Of a stretch of 64,000 nt of DNA, positions 8,984 through 18,416 are shown in pieces; position 1 is the stretch's first letter, and every line of letters begins with the position of its first letter. Under the pieces are notes generated by a model. It searched no databases. It was not told the DNA's origin and saw only the letters and a program-made list of their open reading frames with translations. Source of the stretch: Bradyrhizobium elkanii WSM2783 (GTDB lineage Bacteria; Pseudomonadota; Alphaproteobacteria; Rhizobiales; Xanthobacteraceae). The translations under genes and the position numbers were made by a program. The stretch is from NCBI RefSeq assembly GCF_000472865.1, contig NZ_AXAP01000006.1:1-64000 (forward strand), read 5' to 3'.

Positions 8984-9166
8984 ATGCGAGAAATCGAAAT
9001 CCACGATTATGCGCGGCAGCTCTTGGAAGCACATGGCGCCAAGGCCATTGCGGAAGCTGCGCAGAATGCCATCGAGCTCGAGGCAAAGGGCGAGGTCGAA
9101 CTCGCCAAGACCTGGCGGCATATCGAAGACGCCATGAAGCTGATGCGCGGGCCGCACCAAAGCTGA
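8984..9166 (+). CDS. Small conserved hypothetical protein (60 aa)
   Basis: This short acidic and helical protein begins MREIEIHDYARQLLEAHG and ends HIEDAMKLMRGPHQS. GAGAGGAG at 8967-8974 lies nine bases before the ATG at 8984 and sets the start. I recall very similar 55-65 aa proteins in other bradyrhizobia, always hypothetical. There is no signal peptide or membrane helix. The pattern of charged residues suggests a helical bundle. It lies 115 bases before the glutamine synthetase gene on the same strand, so the two may be co-transcribed. Confidence 0.7.
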   Translation: MREIEIHDYARQLLEAHGAKAIAEAAQNAIELEAKGEVELAKTWRHIEDAMKLMRGPHQS

Positions 9167-9281
9167 CGCTCCGGTGCGGCAACCGCGAACGTGGCGCAGG
9201 ATTCGTCGCAAGCCGCTTTAACACGCGGCGGAGCGACAACATGACCTCTAGTGACCGGCTCTCCATGACAGGAGCGAAGCC

Positions 9282-10712
9282 ATGTTTCCCAGATGTACGA
9301 CAGCCGAAGATCTCGTGAAGGCGATCACCGATGAGAAGGTGCAGATGATCGACCTGCGCTTCACCGACCTGCCGGGGGTGTGGCAGCATTTTTCCGTCCC
9401 GCCGAGCGCGGCGAGTATCGATGCTCTCAGCGAGGGCATTGGCTTCGACGGCTCATCGATCCGCGGCTTTCAGGAAATCCAGGAAAGCGACATGCTTGTC
9501 GTCGCGGATCCGACCACGGCTTTCCTCGACCCGTATTCGCTGGCATCGACCCTGGTCCTGATCTGCAACATCCGCGATCCCGTGACCGGTCAATCCTACA
9601 GCCGCGATGCCCGCTACATCGCCCAGAAGGCCGAGACCCATCTGAAGGGCACCGGGCGCGCCGATACGAGCTACTTCGGTCCGGAGGCGGAATTCTTCGT
9701 GTTCGACGACGTCCGCTACGGACAGGGCATCAATTACGCCTTCCACGAAATCGATTCCGGTGAAGGCAGTTGGAACACGGGCAAGGAGGAAGTGCCGAAT
9801 CTGGGCCACAAGCCGCGCCCGAAAGAAGGATACTTTCCCGTTCCCCCCACCGATAGCATGCAGGATCTCCGCGCCGAAATGGTGCTGACGATGGAAGAAC
9901 TCGGCATCCAGATCGAAGCCCATCACCATGAAGTCGCGACCGGCGGCCAGAACGAGATCGACATGCGCTTCACCACGCTCACGCGCATGGCGGACAATCT
10001 GATGATCTACAAATACGTGGTGAAGAACACCGCGAAGCAGCATGGCATGACCGCGACGTTCATGCCCAAACCGCTGTTCGAGGACAACGCTTCAGGGATG
10101 CACGTTCACCAGTCGCTATGGAAGGGCGAGACCAATCTGTTCTACGACAGGGGCGACTATGCCGAGCTGAGCCAGCTTGCCCGCTACTATATCGGCGGCC
10201 TCCTGACCCACGCCTGGGCGCTGTGCGGGCTTTGCGCGCCCACCACGAACTCCTATCGGCGCCTGGTGCCGGGCTATGAGGCCCCGATCAACCTGGTCTA
10301 CTCTCAGCGCAACCGCTCGGCCTGCTGCCGCATTCCGATGTATTCGCCGAATCCGAAGGCCAAGCGCGTCGAGTTCCGCTCGCCGGATCCTTCGTGCAAT
10401 CCCTATCTGGCTTTCTCCGCGATGCTGATGGCCGGCCTCGACGGCATCAACAACCGGATCGACCCGGGCAGCCCGATCGACAAGAATCTTTACGACCTGC
10501 CGCCCGCCGAGGCGAAGGATGTGAAGTCGACGCCCGGATCGCTGGACCAGGCGCTCGACGCGCTCGAGCGCGATCACGCCTTCCTGCTCCGCGGCGACGT
10601 CTTCACCGCCGACGTGATCGAAACCTGGCTCGACTACAAGCGGAAGAAAGAGGTCGATCCAATCCGGCTACGCCCGCATCCGTACGAGTTCCACCTCTAT
10701 TACGACATCTAG
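9282..10712 (+). CDS. Type I glutamine synthetase paralogue
   Basis: Glutamine synthetase makes glutamine from glutamate, ammonia and ATP as a cytoplasmic dodecamer. This 476-aa protein has the complete type I set: [39 protein letters not shown], the NRSACCRIP loop from Asn344, and [15 protein letters not shown]. Tyr404 in KNLYDLPP matches the adenylylation site of GlnA, so covalent control by GlnE is possible. Its sequence differs markedly from the housekeeping rhizobial GlnA I remember (for example in the N-terminus and the CC in the Asn loop), and no glnB lies next to it. I therefore read it as a second GSI, with a less certain role. AGGAG precedes the ATG. Confidence 0.85.
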   Translation: MFPRCTTAEDLVKAITDEKVQMIDLRFTDLPGVWQHFSVPPSAASIDALSEGIGFDGSSIRGFQEIQESDMLVVADPTTAFLDPYSLASTLVLICNIRDPVTGQSYSRDARYIAQKAETHLKGTGRADTSYFGPEAEFFVFDDVRYGQGINYAFHEIDSGEGSWNTGKEEVPNLGHKPRPKEGYFPVPPTDSMQDLRAEMVLTMEELGIQIEAHHHEVATGGQNEIDMRFTTLTRMADNLMIYKYVVKNTAKQHGMTATFMPKPLFEDNASGMHVHQSLWKGETNLFYDRGDYAELSQLARYYIGGLLTHAWALCGLCAPTTNSYRRLVPGYEAPINLVYSQRNRSACCRIPMYSPNPKAKRVEFRSPDPSCNPYLAFSAMLMAGLDGINNRIDPGSPIDKNLYDLPPAEAKDVKSTPGSLDQALDALERDHAFLLRGDVFTADVIETWLDYKRKKEVDPIRLRPHPYEFHLYYDI

Positions 10713-10735
10713 CGACGACCGCCCGGGTGACCGGC

Positions 10736-11128
10736 CTATTGGTCAATCAGCGGCGTCTTCGATGAAACGTGATGGCTGGCGATTTTCCAGTCGCCGTCTT
10801 CACGAACGATGACCCAGGTGATCTTGACTGAGAGCGTGGGATCACTCTCGCCCAGAAAGAATGACGCGGTGCCAGCCATGTTGATGAGATCAGGGCTGAC
10901 CTGCGCGGCGCGCACATCGGAAAACTGAACGGTCGGCGAGCGCCATCGCGGCAGGCCGTTGAAGTAGGCCGCAACCCCTTCCCTGCCGCGATAGAGCGTC
11001 GGATTGGAGCCGAAGAAGAACGCGCGCTCCGAATAGAGCGAAGCGAGTGCTGCGGCATCCAGCCTGCTGAAGCCGGCGGACCATTTTGCCATGATGGCGG
11101 AGACGATCTCCTCGGCTTCGCCCTGCAT
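10736..11128 (-). CDS. SnoaL-like/NTF2-fold protein
   Basis: This 130-aa protein has the cone-shaped NTF2-like pattern of the SgcJ/EcaC and SnoaL_3 groups: an N-terminal helix with AIMAKWSAGFSRLDAAAL, then LYSERAFFFGSNPTLYRGREGVAAYF, and ending in the strand VREDGDWKIASHHVS. Members are cyclases, isomerases or binding proteins, and no specific activity can be assigned. It lies 11 bases downstream of glnS on the same strand, so it is probably transcribed with it. It converges on the glutamine synthetase gene. Confidence 0.75.
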   Translation of the reverse strand: MQGEAEEIVSAIMAKWSAGFSRLDAAALASLYSERAFFFGSNPTLYRGREGVAAYFNGLPRWRSPTVQFSDVRAAQVSPDLINMAGTASFFLGESDPTLSVKITWVIVREDGDWKIASHHVSSKTPLIDQ

Positions 11129-11139
11129 CTCGCCCGCCC

Positions 11140-12831
11140 CTAGCTCTTGCCGCCGACTTCCTTGGCGAAGGTATCGCGGAGTCCAATGGTGCGGTTGAAC
11201 ACCATCTTGTCCGACGTCGAGTCGGCATCGCGCACGAAATAGCCCTGGCGCTCGAACTGCATTACCTCGTTCGAATTGCTCTCGGCGATCGCCGGCTCGA
11301 TGCGCGCGTCCGTCAGCACTTCCAGCGACTGCGGATTAAGGTCGGCGGCGAAGTTGCCGGCGTCCGGACTGGGCGTCGCGAAGAGCTGGTTGTAGATGCG
11401 GATCTCGGCCGGTTTCGACTGCGCCGCCGGCAGCCAGTGCATGGTCGCCTTCACCTTGCGGCCGTCGGGCGCATTGCCGCCCTTGGTCGCGGGATCATAG
11501 GTGCAGCGCAGCTCGACGACCTCGCCGGCGTCGTTCTTGATGACGCCGGTGCACTTGATGAAATAGGCATAGCGTAGCCGCACTTCGGTGCCCGGCGAGA
11601 GGCGGAAGAATTTCTTCGGCGGGTTCTCCATGAAGTCGTCGCGCTCGATATAGAGCTCGCGGCCGAAGGCGATCTTGCGGGTGCCGGCCGTGGGATCGTC
11701 GGGGTGGTTGATCGCCTCGATCTCCTCAACCTGCCCTTCCGGATAGTTCTCGATCACCACCTTGAGCGGCCGCAGCACCGCCATGCGCCGGAGCGCGGTG
11801 CGGTTCAGCTCCTCGCGGATGCAGAACTCCAGCATGCCGACGTCGACGACGCTGTTGGACTTGGCCACGCCGATCCGCTTGATGAACTCGCGGATCGCCG
11901 CTGGCGGCACGCCGCGCCGCTTCAAGCCTGCAATCGTGGGCATGCGGGGATCGTCCCAGCCGGCGACATGTCCCTCGCGCACGAGCTGGGTCAGCACGCG
12001 CTTGGAGAGCAGCGTATAGGTCAGGTTCAGGCGCGCAAATTCGTACTGCCTGGGCTTGGACGGCACCGGCAGCTTGTCGAGCAGCCATTCATAGAGCGGG
12101 CGATGATCCTCGAATTCGAGCGTGCAGATCGAGTGCGTGACGCCCTCGATCGCGTCCGACTGCCCGTGGGCATAGTCATAGCTCGGATAGATCGACCATG
12201 TGTCGCCGGTGCGCGGATGGTGTGCGTGCAGAATCCGGTACAGCACCGGGTCGCGCATGTTGATGTTGCCCGAGGCCATGTCGATCTTGGCCCGCAGCAC
12301 GCGCGCGCCGTTCGGGAACTCGCCGGCCTTCATGCGGCGGAACAGGTCGAGGTTCTCCTCTACCGAGCGGTCGCGATAGGGCGAGTTCTTGCCGGGCTCG
12401 GTCAGCGTGCCGCGCGCGAGGCGAATCTCCTCCTGGCTCTGGTCGTCGACATAGGCATCGCCCTGCTTGATCAGTTCCTCGGCCCATTCGTAGAGGCGCT
12501 CGAAATAGTCGGAGGCGAAATAGAGGTTATCGCCCCAGTCGTAGCCGAGCCAGCGCACGTCGGCCTGGATCGAGTCGATATATTCCTGCTCCTCCTTGGT
12601 CGGATTGGTGTCGTCGAAGCGCAGGTTGCAGTGGCCGGGAAACTCCTGCGCGATGCCGAAGTTAAGTGCGATCGACTTGGCGTGGCCAATGTGCAGGTAG
12701 CCGTTCGGCTCCGGCGGGAAGCGCGTCACGACGTGGCTGTGCGTCTTTGACGCGAGGTCAGCCTGGACGATGTCGCGAATGAAATCGCGTCCGGTCTCCG
12801 CCGCTTCTGCCGCCACTGGTTCTGTCGTCAT
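11140..12831 (-). CDS. glnS: Glutaminyl-tRNA synthetase
   Basis: GlnRS charges tRNA-Gln directly. The 563-aa class I enzyme has the [15 protein letters not shown] signature near residue 40 and a KMSKS variant in [12 protein letters not shown], followed by the long C-terminal beta-barrel anticodon-binding region. The gene begins at an ATG that is divergent from gltX, 264 bases away. Many alphaproteobacteria lack GlnRS and use Glu-tRNA-Gln amidation by GatCAB instead. The presence of a full-length glnS beside gltX is therefore notable. Confidence 0.95.
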   Translation of the reverse strand: MTTEPVAAEAAETGRDFIRDIVQADLASKTHSHVVTRFPPEPNGYLHIGHAKSIALNFGIAQEFPGHCNLRFDDTNPTKEEQEYIDSIQADVRWLGYDWGDNLYFASDYFERLYEWAEELIKQGDAYVDDQSQEEIRLARGTLTEPGKNSPYRDRSVEENLDLFRRMKAGEFPNGARVLRAKIDMASGNINMRDPVLYRILHAHHPRTGDTWSIYPSYDYAHGQSDAIEGVTHSICTLEFEDHRPLYEWLLDKLPVPSKPRQYEFARLNLTYTLLSKRVLTQLVREGHVAGWDDPRMPTIAGLKRRGVPPAAIREFIKRIGVAKSNSVVDVGMLEFCIREELNRTALRRMAVLRPLKVVIENYPEGQVEEIEAINHPDDPTAGTRKIAFGRELYIERDDFMENPPKKFFRLSPGTEVRLRYAYFIKCTGVIKNDAGEVVELRCTYDPATKGGNAPDGRKVKATMHWLPAAQSKPAEIRIYNQLFATPSPDAGNFAADLNPQSLEVLTDARIEPAIAESNSNEVMQFERQGYFVRDADSTSDKMVFNRTIGLRDTFAKEVGGKS

Positions 12832-12845
12832 CGAGGGTTCCTATG

Positions 12846-12890
12846 CATGGTCCAGAAAACCGGAAGCCGCTTTCCCGAAAGATCATGCTC
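12846..12890. repeat. Degenerate REP-like element (catgatc family)
   Basis: An imperfect inverted repeat, ATGGTCC-GAAAACCGG at the left and CCCGAAAGATCATGC at the right, resembles the intact 49-bp element at 31078-31126. It lies in the glnS/gltX divergent region just upstream of the glnS start. Confidence 0.5.
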
Positions 12891-12940
12891 AAAAAAGGGA
12901 TCAGCCGCCCTTCTGCCAAATTCGCCCCGGCCCGCCAAGC

Positions 12941-12985
12941 CCGCTTTCGAGGCCACCGCTTTCGAGGCTGCCGCTTTCGAGGCTG
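12941..12985. repeat. Three tandem copies of a 15-bp unit
   Basis: CCGCTTTCGAGGCTG occurs at 12956-12970 and 12971-12985, preceded by a copy with two changed end bases at 12941-12955. It lies in the shared upstream region of glnS and gltX. The 15-bp period keeps frame in both directions, but no supported gene crosses it. Confidence 0.8.
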
Positions 12986-13095
12986 CCTTGGGACAGCCCA
13001 AGTGGACAGCCAAGGCTTTGGTAAGGCCAAGGCTTTAGTTATGCGTTGTTCCTGCTATACACCAGCGCCGTTCAAGCCCGAGTTCGCATCCGGTC

Positions 13096-14520
13096 ATGTC
13101 TGATTCCGTCGTCACACGCTTCGCCCCCTCGCCGACCGGCTTCCTCCATATCGGGGGTGCCCGCACCGCGCTGTTCAACTGGCTCTATGCCAGGAAGCAC
13201 GGCGGCAAGATGCTGCTCCGGATCGAGGACACCGACCGCGAGCGCTCCACCAAGGAGGCGATCGAGGCCATCCTGGATGGCCTGACCTGGCTCGAGCTGA
13301 ATTGGGACGGCGAGGTCATCTACCAGTTCAGCCGCGCCGCCCGCCACCGCGAGGTCGCCGAGCAGTTGCTCGCCGCCGGGCGCGCCTATCGCTGCTACGC
13401 CACGGCAGAGGAACTTGCCGCCATGCGCGAGAAAGCGCGCGCCGAGGGCCGCACCCGCCTCTACGACGGAATGTGGCGCGACCGTGATCCGGCCGACGCG
13501 CCGGCCGGGATGAAACCCACGATCCGGCTGAAGGCGCCCCTGACCGGCGAGACCGTGATCGAGGATCAGGTCCAGGGCCGCGTGGTCTGGCAGAACGAGA
13601 ACCTCGACGACCTCGTCCTGCTGCGCGGCGACGGCACGCCGACCTACATGCTCGCGGTGGTGGTCGATGACCACGACATGGGCGTGACACATGTCATCCG
13701 CGGCGACGATCACCTGATCAACGCCGCGCGCCAGAAGCAGATCTACGACGCACTGGAATGGAACATCCCGAGCATGTCCCATATCCCGCTGATCCATGGC
13801 CCCGACGGCTCAAAGCTCTCCAAGCGCCACGGCGCGCTCGGCGTCGATGCCTACCGGGCGATGGGCTACCTGCCGGCGGCGCTGCGCAACTACCTGGTCC
13901 GGCTCGGCTGGAGCCATGGCGACCAGGAGATATTCTCCACGCAGGAGATGATCGAGGCGTTCGACCTGCCGTCGATCGGCCGTTCAGCGGCGCGGTTCGA
14001 CTTCGCCAAGCTGGAGAACCTCAACGGCCACTATATCCGGCACAGCGACGATCAATCTCTCGTGACGCAGTTCGAGAACGTGCTGGACTACGTTCCCGAC
14101 GGCGCCGCCATCAAAGCCAAGCTCAACGAGGAGACGCGTGCGCAATTGCTGCGGGCGATGCCGAGCCTGAAGGAGCGCGCCAAGACGCTGATCGAATTGA
14201 TCGCGGGCGCCTCTTTCATCTTCGCCGACCGGCCGATCCAGATCGAGCCAAAGGCCGCCGCGCTGCTGACGCCGGAAACGCGCGCGCTGATCGGCAAGCT
14301 TCGCGCGGCGCTGGAGACGGTCACCGACTGGCGGCTGGAGACCACGGAAGCCGCCATGCGGAATTTCGCGGAGCAGAACAATCTCAAGCTCGGCGCCGTC
14401 GCTCAGCCGCTCCGGGTGGCATTGACGGGACGCACCACCTCGCCGGGTATTTTCGATGTCCTGGCGGTATTGGGGCGGGAGGAAAGTCTTGCCCGGCTGG
14501 GCGATCAGTCGGCTGCGTAA
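13096..14520 (+). CDS. gltX: Glutamyl-tRNA synthetase
   Basis: GluRS attaches glutamate to tRNA-Glu. The 474-aa class I enzyme shows [20 protein letters not shown] at the N-terminus (HIGH equivalent) and [10 protein letters not shown] as KMSKS motif, with an all-helical anticodon-binding C-terminus. No strong Shine-Dalgarno sequence precedes the ATG, but the start gives the usual family N-terminus. The gene is divergent from glnS, and gltA follows on the same strand after 163 bases. Confidence 0.95.
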   Translation: MSDSVVTRFAPSPTGFLHIGGARTALFNWLYARKHGGKMLLRIEDTDRERSTKEAIEAILDGLTWLELNWDGEVIYQFSRAARHREVAEQLLAAGRAYRCYATAEELAAMREKARAEGRTRLYDGMWRDRDPADAPAGMKPTIRLKAPLTGETVIEDQVQGRVVWQNENLDDLVLLRGDGTPTYMLAVVVDDHDMGVTHVIRGDDHLINAARQKQIYDALEWNIPSMSHIPLIHGPDGSKLSKRHGALGVDAYRAMGYLPAALRNYLVRLGWSHGDQEIFSTQEMIEAFDLPSIGRSAARFDFAKLENLNGHYIRHSDDQSLVTQFENVLDYVPDGAAIKAKLNEETRAQLLRAMPSLKERAKTLIELIAGASFIFADRPIQIEPKAAALLTPETRALIGKLRAALETVTDWRLETTEAAMRNFAEQNNLKLGAVAQPLRVALTGRTTSPGIFDVLAVLGREESLARLGDQSAA

Positions 14521-14683
14521 GCCCCTGCCATGCCCCTCCGAGGGTCCACCTTGCAGCGCACAGGGCAATAAGCTACGCATTCCGCGAGGCCTTCTAGACA
14601 ATCCGGCTTGTCCCGACATCCGCCGTAGAAACGGCAACCCGGGCAGGCTCGATTTTCGCAACAAATTCATCGGGGACTACACG

Positions 14684-15988
14684 ATGGACGCACAATCCAG
14701 CAGCAAAACAGCTACCCTCACGATCGGCAACAAGACCTACGATTTCCCGATCCTGAGTGGCACCGTCGGTCCTGATGTCATCGACATCGGCAAGCTGTAC
14801 AACCAGGCCGGCGTGTTCACCTACGACCCGGGCTTCACCTCGACGGGGAGCTGCCAGTCCAAGATCACCTATATCGACGGCGACGCCGGTATCCTCGAAT
14901 ACCGCGGCTATCCGATCGAGCAACTCGCCGAGCACGGCGATTTCCTGGAGACCTGCTATCTCCTGCTCTACGGGGAGCTTCCGACTCCGGCGCAGAAGAA
15001 GGATTTCGACTACCGCGTCACCCATCATACGATGGTGCACGAACAGATGGCGCGCTTCTTCCAGGGCTTCCGCCGCGACGCCCATCCTATGGCGATCATG
15101 GTCGCTGCCGTCGGCGCACTCGCCGCGTTCTACCACGACTCCACCGACATCAATGATCCGCAGCAGCGCATGATCGCTTCCATGCGCATGATCGCGAAGA
15201 TCCCGACGCTGGCGGCGATGGCCTACAAATACACCATCGGCCAGCCCTTCATGTATCCGAAGAACTCGCTGAAGTTCGCCGAGAACTTCCTCAATATGTG
15301 CTTCGGCGTGCCTTGCGAGGAATACAAGATCAACCCGGTGCTCGCCGACGCGCTGGAGAAGATCTTCATCCTGCACGCCGACCACGAGCAGAATGCGTCG
15401 ACCTCCACGGTACGCATCGCCGGCTCTTCGGGCGCCAACCCGTTCGCCTGCATCGCGGCCGGCATCGCCTGTCTGTGGGGCCCGGCGCATGGCGGCGCCA
15501 ACGAAGCCGCGCTGAACATGCTGTACGGCATCGGTAAGGTCGAGAACATTCCGGACTTCATCGCCAAGGTGAAGGACAAGAACAGCGAAGTCCGCCTGAT
15601 GGGCTTTGGCCACCGCGTCTACAAGAACTACGATCCACGCGCCAAGATCATGCAGAAGATGTGTCATGCCGTGCTGAAGGAGACCGGCCACGGCGACGAT
15701 CCGATGCTGAAGGTGGCGATGGAGCTGGAGAAGATCGCGCTCAGCGACCAGTACTTCATCGACCGCAAGCTCTATCCGAACGTGGACTTCTATTCGGGCA
15801 TCACGCTGAAGGCGATGGGCTTCCCGGTCGACATGTTCACCGTGCTGTTCGCGGTCGCCCGCACCGTCGGCTGGATCAGCCAGTGGAGCGAGATGATCGA
15901 AGATCCGCAGCAGAAGATCGGCCGTCCGCGCCAGCTCTACACCGGCGTCGCCCGCCGCGAATACGTCCCGATCGACAAGCGGAAGTAA
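14684..15988 (+). CDS. gltA: Citrate synthase
   Basis: Citrate synthase condenses oxaloacetate and acetyl-CoA at the entry of the TCA cycle. The 434-aa protein is a typical type II, Gram-negative enzyme: [31 protein letters not shown] (His), [12 protein letters not shown] (His) and [14 protein letters not shown] (substrate loop), with a late catalytic Asp in PNVDFYSG. The frame is open upstream to 14456, but GGGGAC at 14672-14677 fits the ATG at 14684. A strong intrinsic terminator follows at 16015-16048. Confidence 0.97.
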   Translation: MDAQSSSKTATLTIGNKTYDFPILSGTVGPDVIDIGKLYNQAGVFTYDPGFTSTGSCQSKITYIDGDAGILEYRGYPIEQLAEHGDFLETCYLLLYGELPTPAQKKDFDYRVTHHTMVHEQMARFFQGFRRDAHPMAIMVAAVGALAAFYHDSTDINDPQQRMIASMRMIAKIPTLAAMAYKYTIGQPFMYPKNSLKFAENFLNMCFGVPCEEYKINPVLADALEKIFILHADHEQNASTSTVRIAGSSGANPFACIAAGIACLWGPAHGGANEAALNMLYGIGKVENIPDFIAKVKDKNSEVRLMGFGHRVYKNYDPRAKIMQKMCHAVLKETGHGDDPMLKVAMELEKIALSDQYFIDRKLYPNVDFYSGITLKAMGFPVDMFTVLFAVARTVGWISQWSEMIEDPQQKIGRPRQLYTGVARREYVPIDKRK

Positions 15989-16014
15989 GCTTCAAGCTTT
16001 CTGCGAAGTTTCAG

Positions 16015-16048
16015 ACGGCGCCATCGTTCTGATGGCGCCGTTTTCGTT
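16015..16048 (+). terminator. Rho-independent terminator of gltA
   Basis: An 11-bp perfect stem (16015-16025 with 16031-16041), a 5-base loop and a T-rich tail (TTTTCGTTT) lie 26 bases after the gltA stop. Confidence 0.85.
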
Positions 16049-16083
16049 TGCGGCGGGCTGCGATCTCCACCGATGACCGCTTG

Positions 16084-17538
16084 CTAATACGCGATCGTGC
16101 TGCGTACGCCGATCAGCGCCCCGCTCTTCACCGGCGAATTCGGCAAGACCGGATCGGGAACGTGTCCACCGGGATGGACGATGTATTCGAAGACCGGCTG
16201 AAGCGTCCAGCCTGGCTTGATCTGAGCCTGGTAGGAGAGCTCAATCGTGAGCTCGAAATCTCTAAGCGGCTGTTGGACTCCAGTTAGGCCGATGATGTCG
16301 CGATCGAGCGCGCGCGCCCGATCGGATATATGCGCGCAGATGAACGACGCTCCGAACTTGTCGTCGGGTCTGCCGGGCAGCAGTCCTGAGAACACGATTC
16401 CGGTGTCGACGAAGAAGTCGATCAGGTTGCGATCCGATGGAGTGCCCGAGATCCGGCTGAACACGGCGATGCCGCTTGCGGCATCCCCGCCCTCGGGGCG
16501 CCAGATCTGCTGATCAATGATGCCGTAGATGCCGCTCGACCCGCGAAACAGACGAGCGTTCCCGCTGCTGAACGGGCTCGCCTGCGATAGGCCGGCATCG
16601 TCGAACCTCATGTCCGCGAACATCCCGAAGTGGTGCCATCCGCCAAGCCGCAGCGTGCCGGCCAGCCCGCGCGAATCCTTGTCCTGATTGTAGCGATACT
16701 GCAATTCCCCCATCAGCAAGGGCGGATCGTTCACGCGGAAATTGGTGCCGGCGCGATTGACGGTCGCCTGCCCGCCCGGATCGCCGTTGAACAATCCGAC
16801 CAGGGTCGTCCAGCTTGGGCTGGGATCGAATTTCAGCCGGATGCCCGGCGTTGCGAGAGGATAAGCGGGACCGCCACTTGGCAAATTGCCACCGGCGATT
16901 GTCGGCCAATCGCTGCTGATGAGCGTCTTGCTGTAGTCGCTGACGAAGAACTCGGTGTCCGCCGCAAGCTGGCCGAGGCGGATGCTGAAGCGATCGTCGA
17001 ACAATTTCTGCTCCAGCCATAGCTCGGACAGCCGTGTCGACGGCACAGCCTCGATGTTGCTGATCGTGATCAGGCTCTCGAAATGCTGGTCGCGCAGCCC
17101 CGCCGTATGATGAATCTGGAAGGCGTTGGCGAAGAAACCCAGCCCTGACCACCCCGCGAGCTTCTCCAGGTCGGCCGCGACGAAGGCCTCGAGCTTGCCC
17201 TCATAGAGCCCACCGCGCCGCACGCCTCCGGACAGGTTGCGCAACGCTTCGCCGGTGTAGATCAGCCCAAAAGTGATCCCGCGTTCCGCGAGCCATTTGC
17301 GCACGCCGGTGGGATCGCCTTCGGCCGGCAGGCTGGTCGCGATCGACGACGGTGGAATGCCACTCGGCGAAGCAGAATCGTCAGCGACAGCAGGCGCGCA
17401 AACAAGAAGCGCAGCCGCCAAGCCCATCACGACTGACACCCGAAATGGTCGATGGGGACCGAGAAGATGCAATTGCGATGCATTCGCAATTCCATTGCAG
17501 ACCTCCCCCAAATCCCCGATCTGACGCCTCACTCCCAC
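16084..17538 (-). CDS. OprB-type carbohydrate-selective porin
   Basis: This 484-aa outer-membrane protein has the OprB pattern. A mature N-terminus includes KWLAERGITFGLIYTGEALRN, then alternating beta strands with aromatic girdles (GGLYEGKLEAFVAADLEKL, LGFFANAFQIHH), and the C-terminal strand ends in ...IGVRSTIAY with a terminal aromatic residue. A hydrophobic export segment (MGLAAALLVCAPAVA) lies at about residues 38-52. The start is uncertain: GTG at 17538 gives the longest form, and the ATG at 17427 would leave a signal peptide without positive charge. Family members pass glucose or other sugars through the outer membrane. No sugar genes flank it. Confidence 0.8.
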   Translation of the reverse strand: MGVRRQIGDLGEVCNGIANASQLHLLGPHRPFRVSVVMGLAAALLVCAPAVADDSASPSGIPPSSIATSLPAEGDPTGVRKWLAERGITFGLIYTGEALRNLSGGVRRGGLYEGKLEAFVAADLEKLAGWSGLGFFANAFQIHHTAGLRDQHFESLITISNIEAVPSTRLSELWLEQKLFDDRFSIRLGQLAADTEFFVSDYSKTLISSDWPTIAGGNLPSGGPAYPLATPGIRLKFDPSPSWTTLVGLFNGDPGGQATVNRAGTNFRVNDPPLLMGELQYRYNQDKDSRGLAGTLRLGGWHHFGMFADMRFDDAGLSQASPFSSGNARLFRGSSGIYGIIDQQIWRPEGGDAASGIAVFSRISGTPSDRNLIDFFVDTGIVFSGLLPGRPDDKFGASFICAHISDRARALDRDIIGLTGVQQPLRDFELTIELSYQAQIKPGWTLQPVFEYIVHPGGHVPDPVLPNSPVKSGALIGVRSTIAY

Positions 17539-17778
17539 AGTCGCCCCACCCCAGTTGCGAGTTACTCGCAGTCAGGACTGACACAGGCGGTTCCACTAGG
17601 CAAGCTTTATGCAACTAAGTCGCAACAGCAACAAGCAGCCCTCGCTGAAGGCGAGGCATGGTCTAAGCGGGCCGATGGAGATCTGATCGGTTAGTCCGGG
17701 AGCTCAATGGATGAATGACGACGGGGCTGATGCGCGCCGGCGTGCTGAAAGAGGCCCGTGAATGACGGCTAGCTCGAC

Positions 17779-17882
17779 TAGAGCGCTTTCGAGCGAAGTG
17801 GACACCGGTTCGCGTAAGAAAACGCGTCAAAACAAGAATCCACAGCTTCGGTTCTAATTCCATCAGAACCGAAAATGCTCTA
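17779..17882. repeat. About 104-bp dispersed repeat, copy A
   Basis: This element starts TAGAGCG and ends GCTCTA, so its tips are inverted. It contains GAGCGAAGTGGACACCGG and an internal inverted repeat around TTCGGTTCT and AGAACCGAA. A near-identical copy lies at 63362-63466. It occupies much of the 380-base gap between the porin gene and the DUF1330 gene. I see no gene in the rest of that gap. Confidence 0.9.
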
Positions 17883-17918
17883 TGCGCCCCACACCAGCGG
17901 CGGGGGCCGTTTCCGATA

Positions 17919-18326
17919 TCATCGACCTCGAGTGGCGAAGAAGCGCCAGTTGGCGATCCCGGCGAGCCGATGCGGGGTGGCGGTTCGGTCGTAGGCGTCG
18001 CTTTCCACGATCTTTCTAAGGTCGGCGAAACGCTCATAGCGCACGACGACGATGTCGTCCCAATCATCGTTCGGCCCGGCGAGCAGTCCGTTCAGCCGGT
18101 TGCCCGCATAAACGACCTGGGAGGCGACGCCGAGATCTTCGGCTGTTGTCCTGAAAGCACTCGCATAGCCTTCATAATAGGCGCTGCGGGCGTTCGGCTT
18201 GGCGCCCTCGAACCCAGCGGGGTAGTCGGGAGCGTTGCGGAACCAAAGTAGATTGATCATCACCACTGGACCCTCGCCGACCGCGCGCTCCGCAGCGTCC
18301 AAGGCTTCCTTCGTGAGTTCGTTCAT
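17919..18326 (-). CDS. DUF1330-like protein
   Basis: This 135-aa protein has the ferredoxin-like dimeric barrel pattern of DUF1330: GPVVMINLLWFRN, then VVYAGNRLNGLLAGP, DDWDDIVVVRYERFADL and ATPHRLAGIANWRFF. Function in the family is largely unknown. The frame continues upstream to a TTG at 18356, but the ATG at 18326 starts MNELTKEAL and is better. It is divergent from a TetR-family gene across 90 bases with operator-like repeats, so TetR control is likely. Confidence 0.75.
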   Translation of the reverse strand: MNELTKEALDAAERAVGEGPVVMINLLWFRNAPDYPAGFEGAKPNARSAYYEGYASAFRTTAEDLGVASQVVYAGNRLNGLLAGPNDDWDDIVVVRYERFADLRKIVESDAYDRTATPHRLAGIANWRFFATRGR

Positions 18327-18361
18327 TTCCACGAAAATCTCCCTACAAATTGACAATTTTC

Positions 18362-18390
18362 GTATTAATGTCAGACAGTCAAACTGGCAA
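18362..18390 (-). promoter_or_regulatory. Promoter and candidate TetR operator between DUF1330 and tetR
   Basis: On the minus strand TTGCCA (18390-18385) and TAATAC (18367-18362) are separated by 17 bases, a good sigma-70-like promoter for the DUF1330 gene. It overlaps TGTC-A-GACA (18369-18377) and the wider pair TGACA (18351-18355) / TGTCA (18369-18373). A 7-bp inverted repeat, CGAAAAT/ATTTTCG, lies at 18332-18338 and 18356-18362. Confidence 0.5.
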
Positions 18391-18416
18391 CATTGATCAG
18401 TGAGGAATTTGGCGCG

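Noticed and set aside
8253-9137. Plus-strand frame of 294 codons
   Set aside because: It covers the SPW gene in antisense and the 60-aa gene out of frame, both of which have better support.
12828-13013. Minus-strand frame with AASKA repeats upstream of glnS
   Set aside because: The apparent protein repeat only mirrors the 15-bp tandem DNA repeat. There is no ribosome binding site and the frame overlaps the glnS start.
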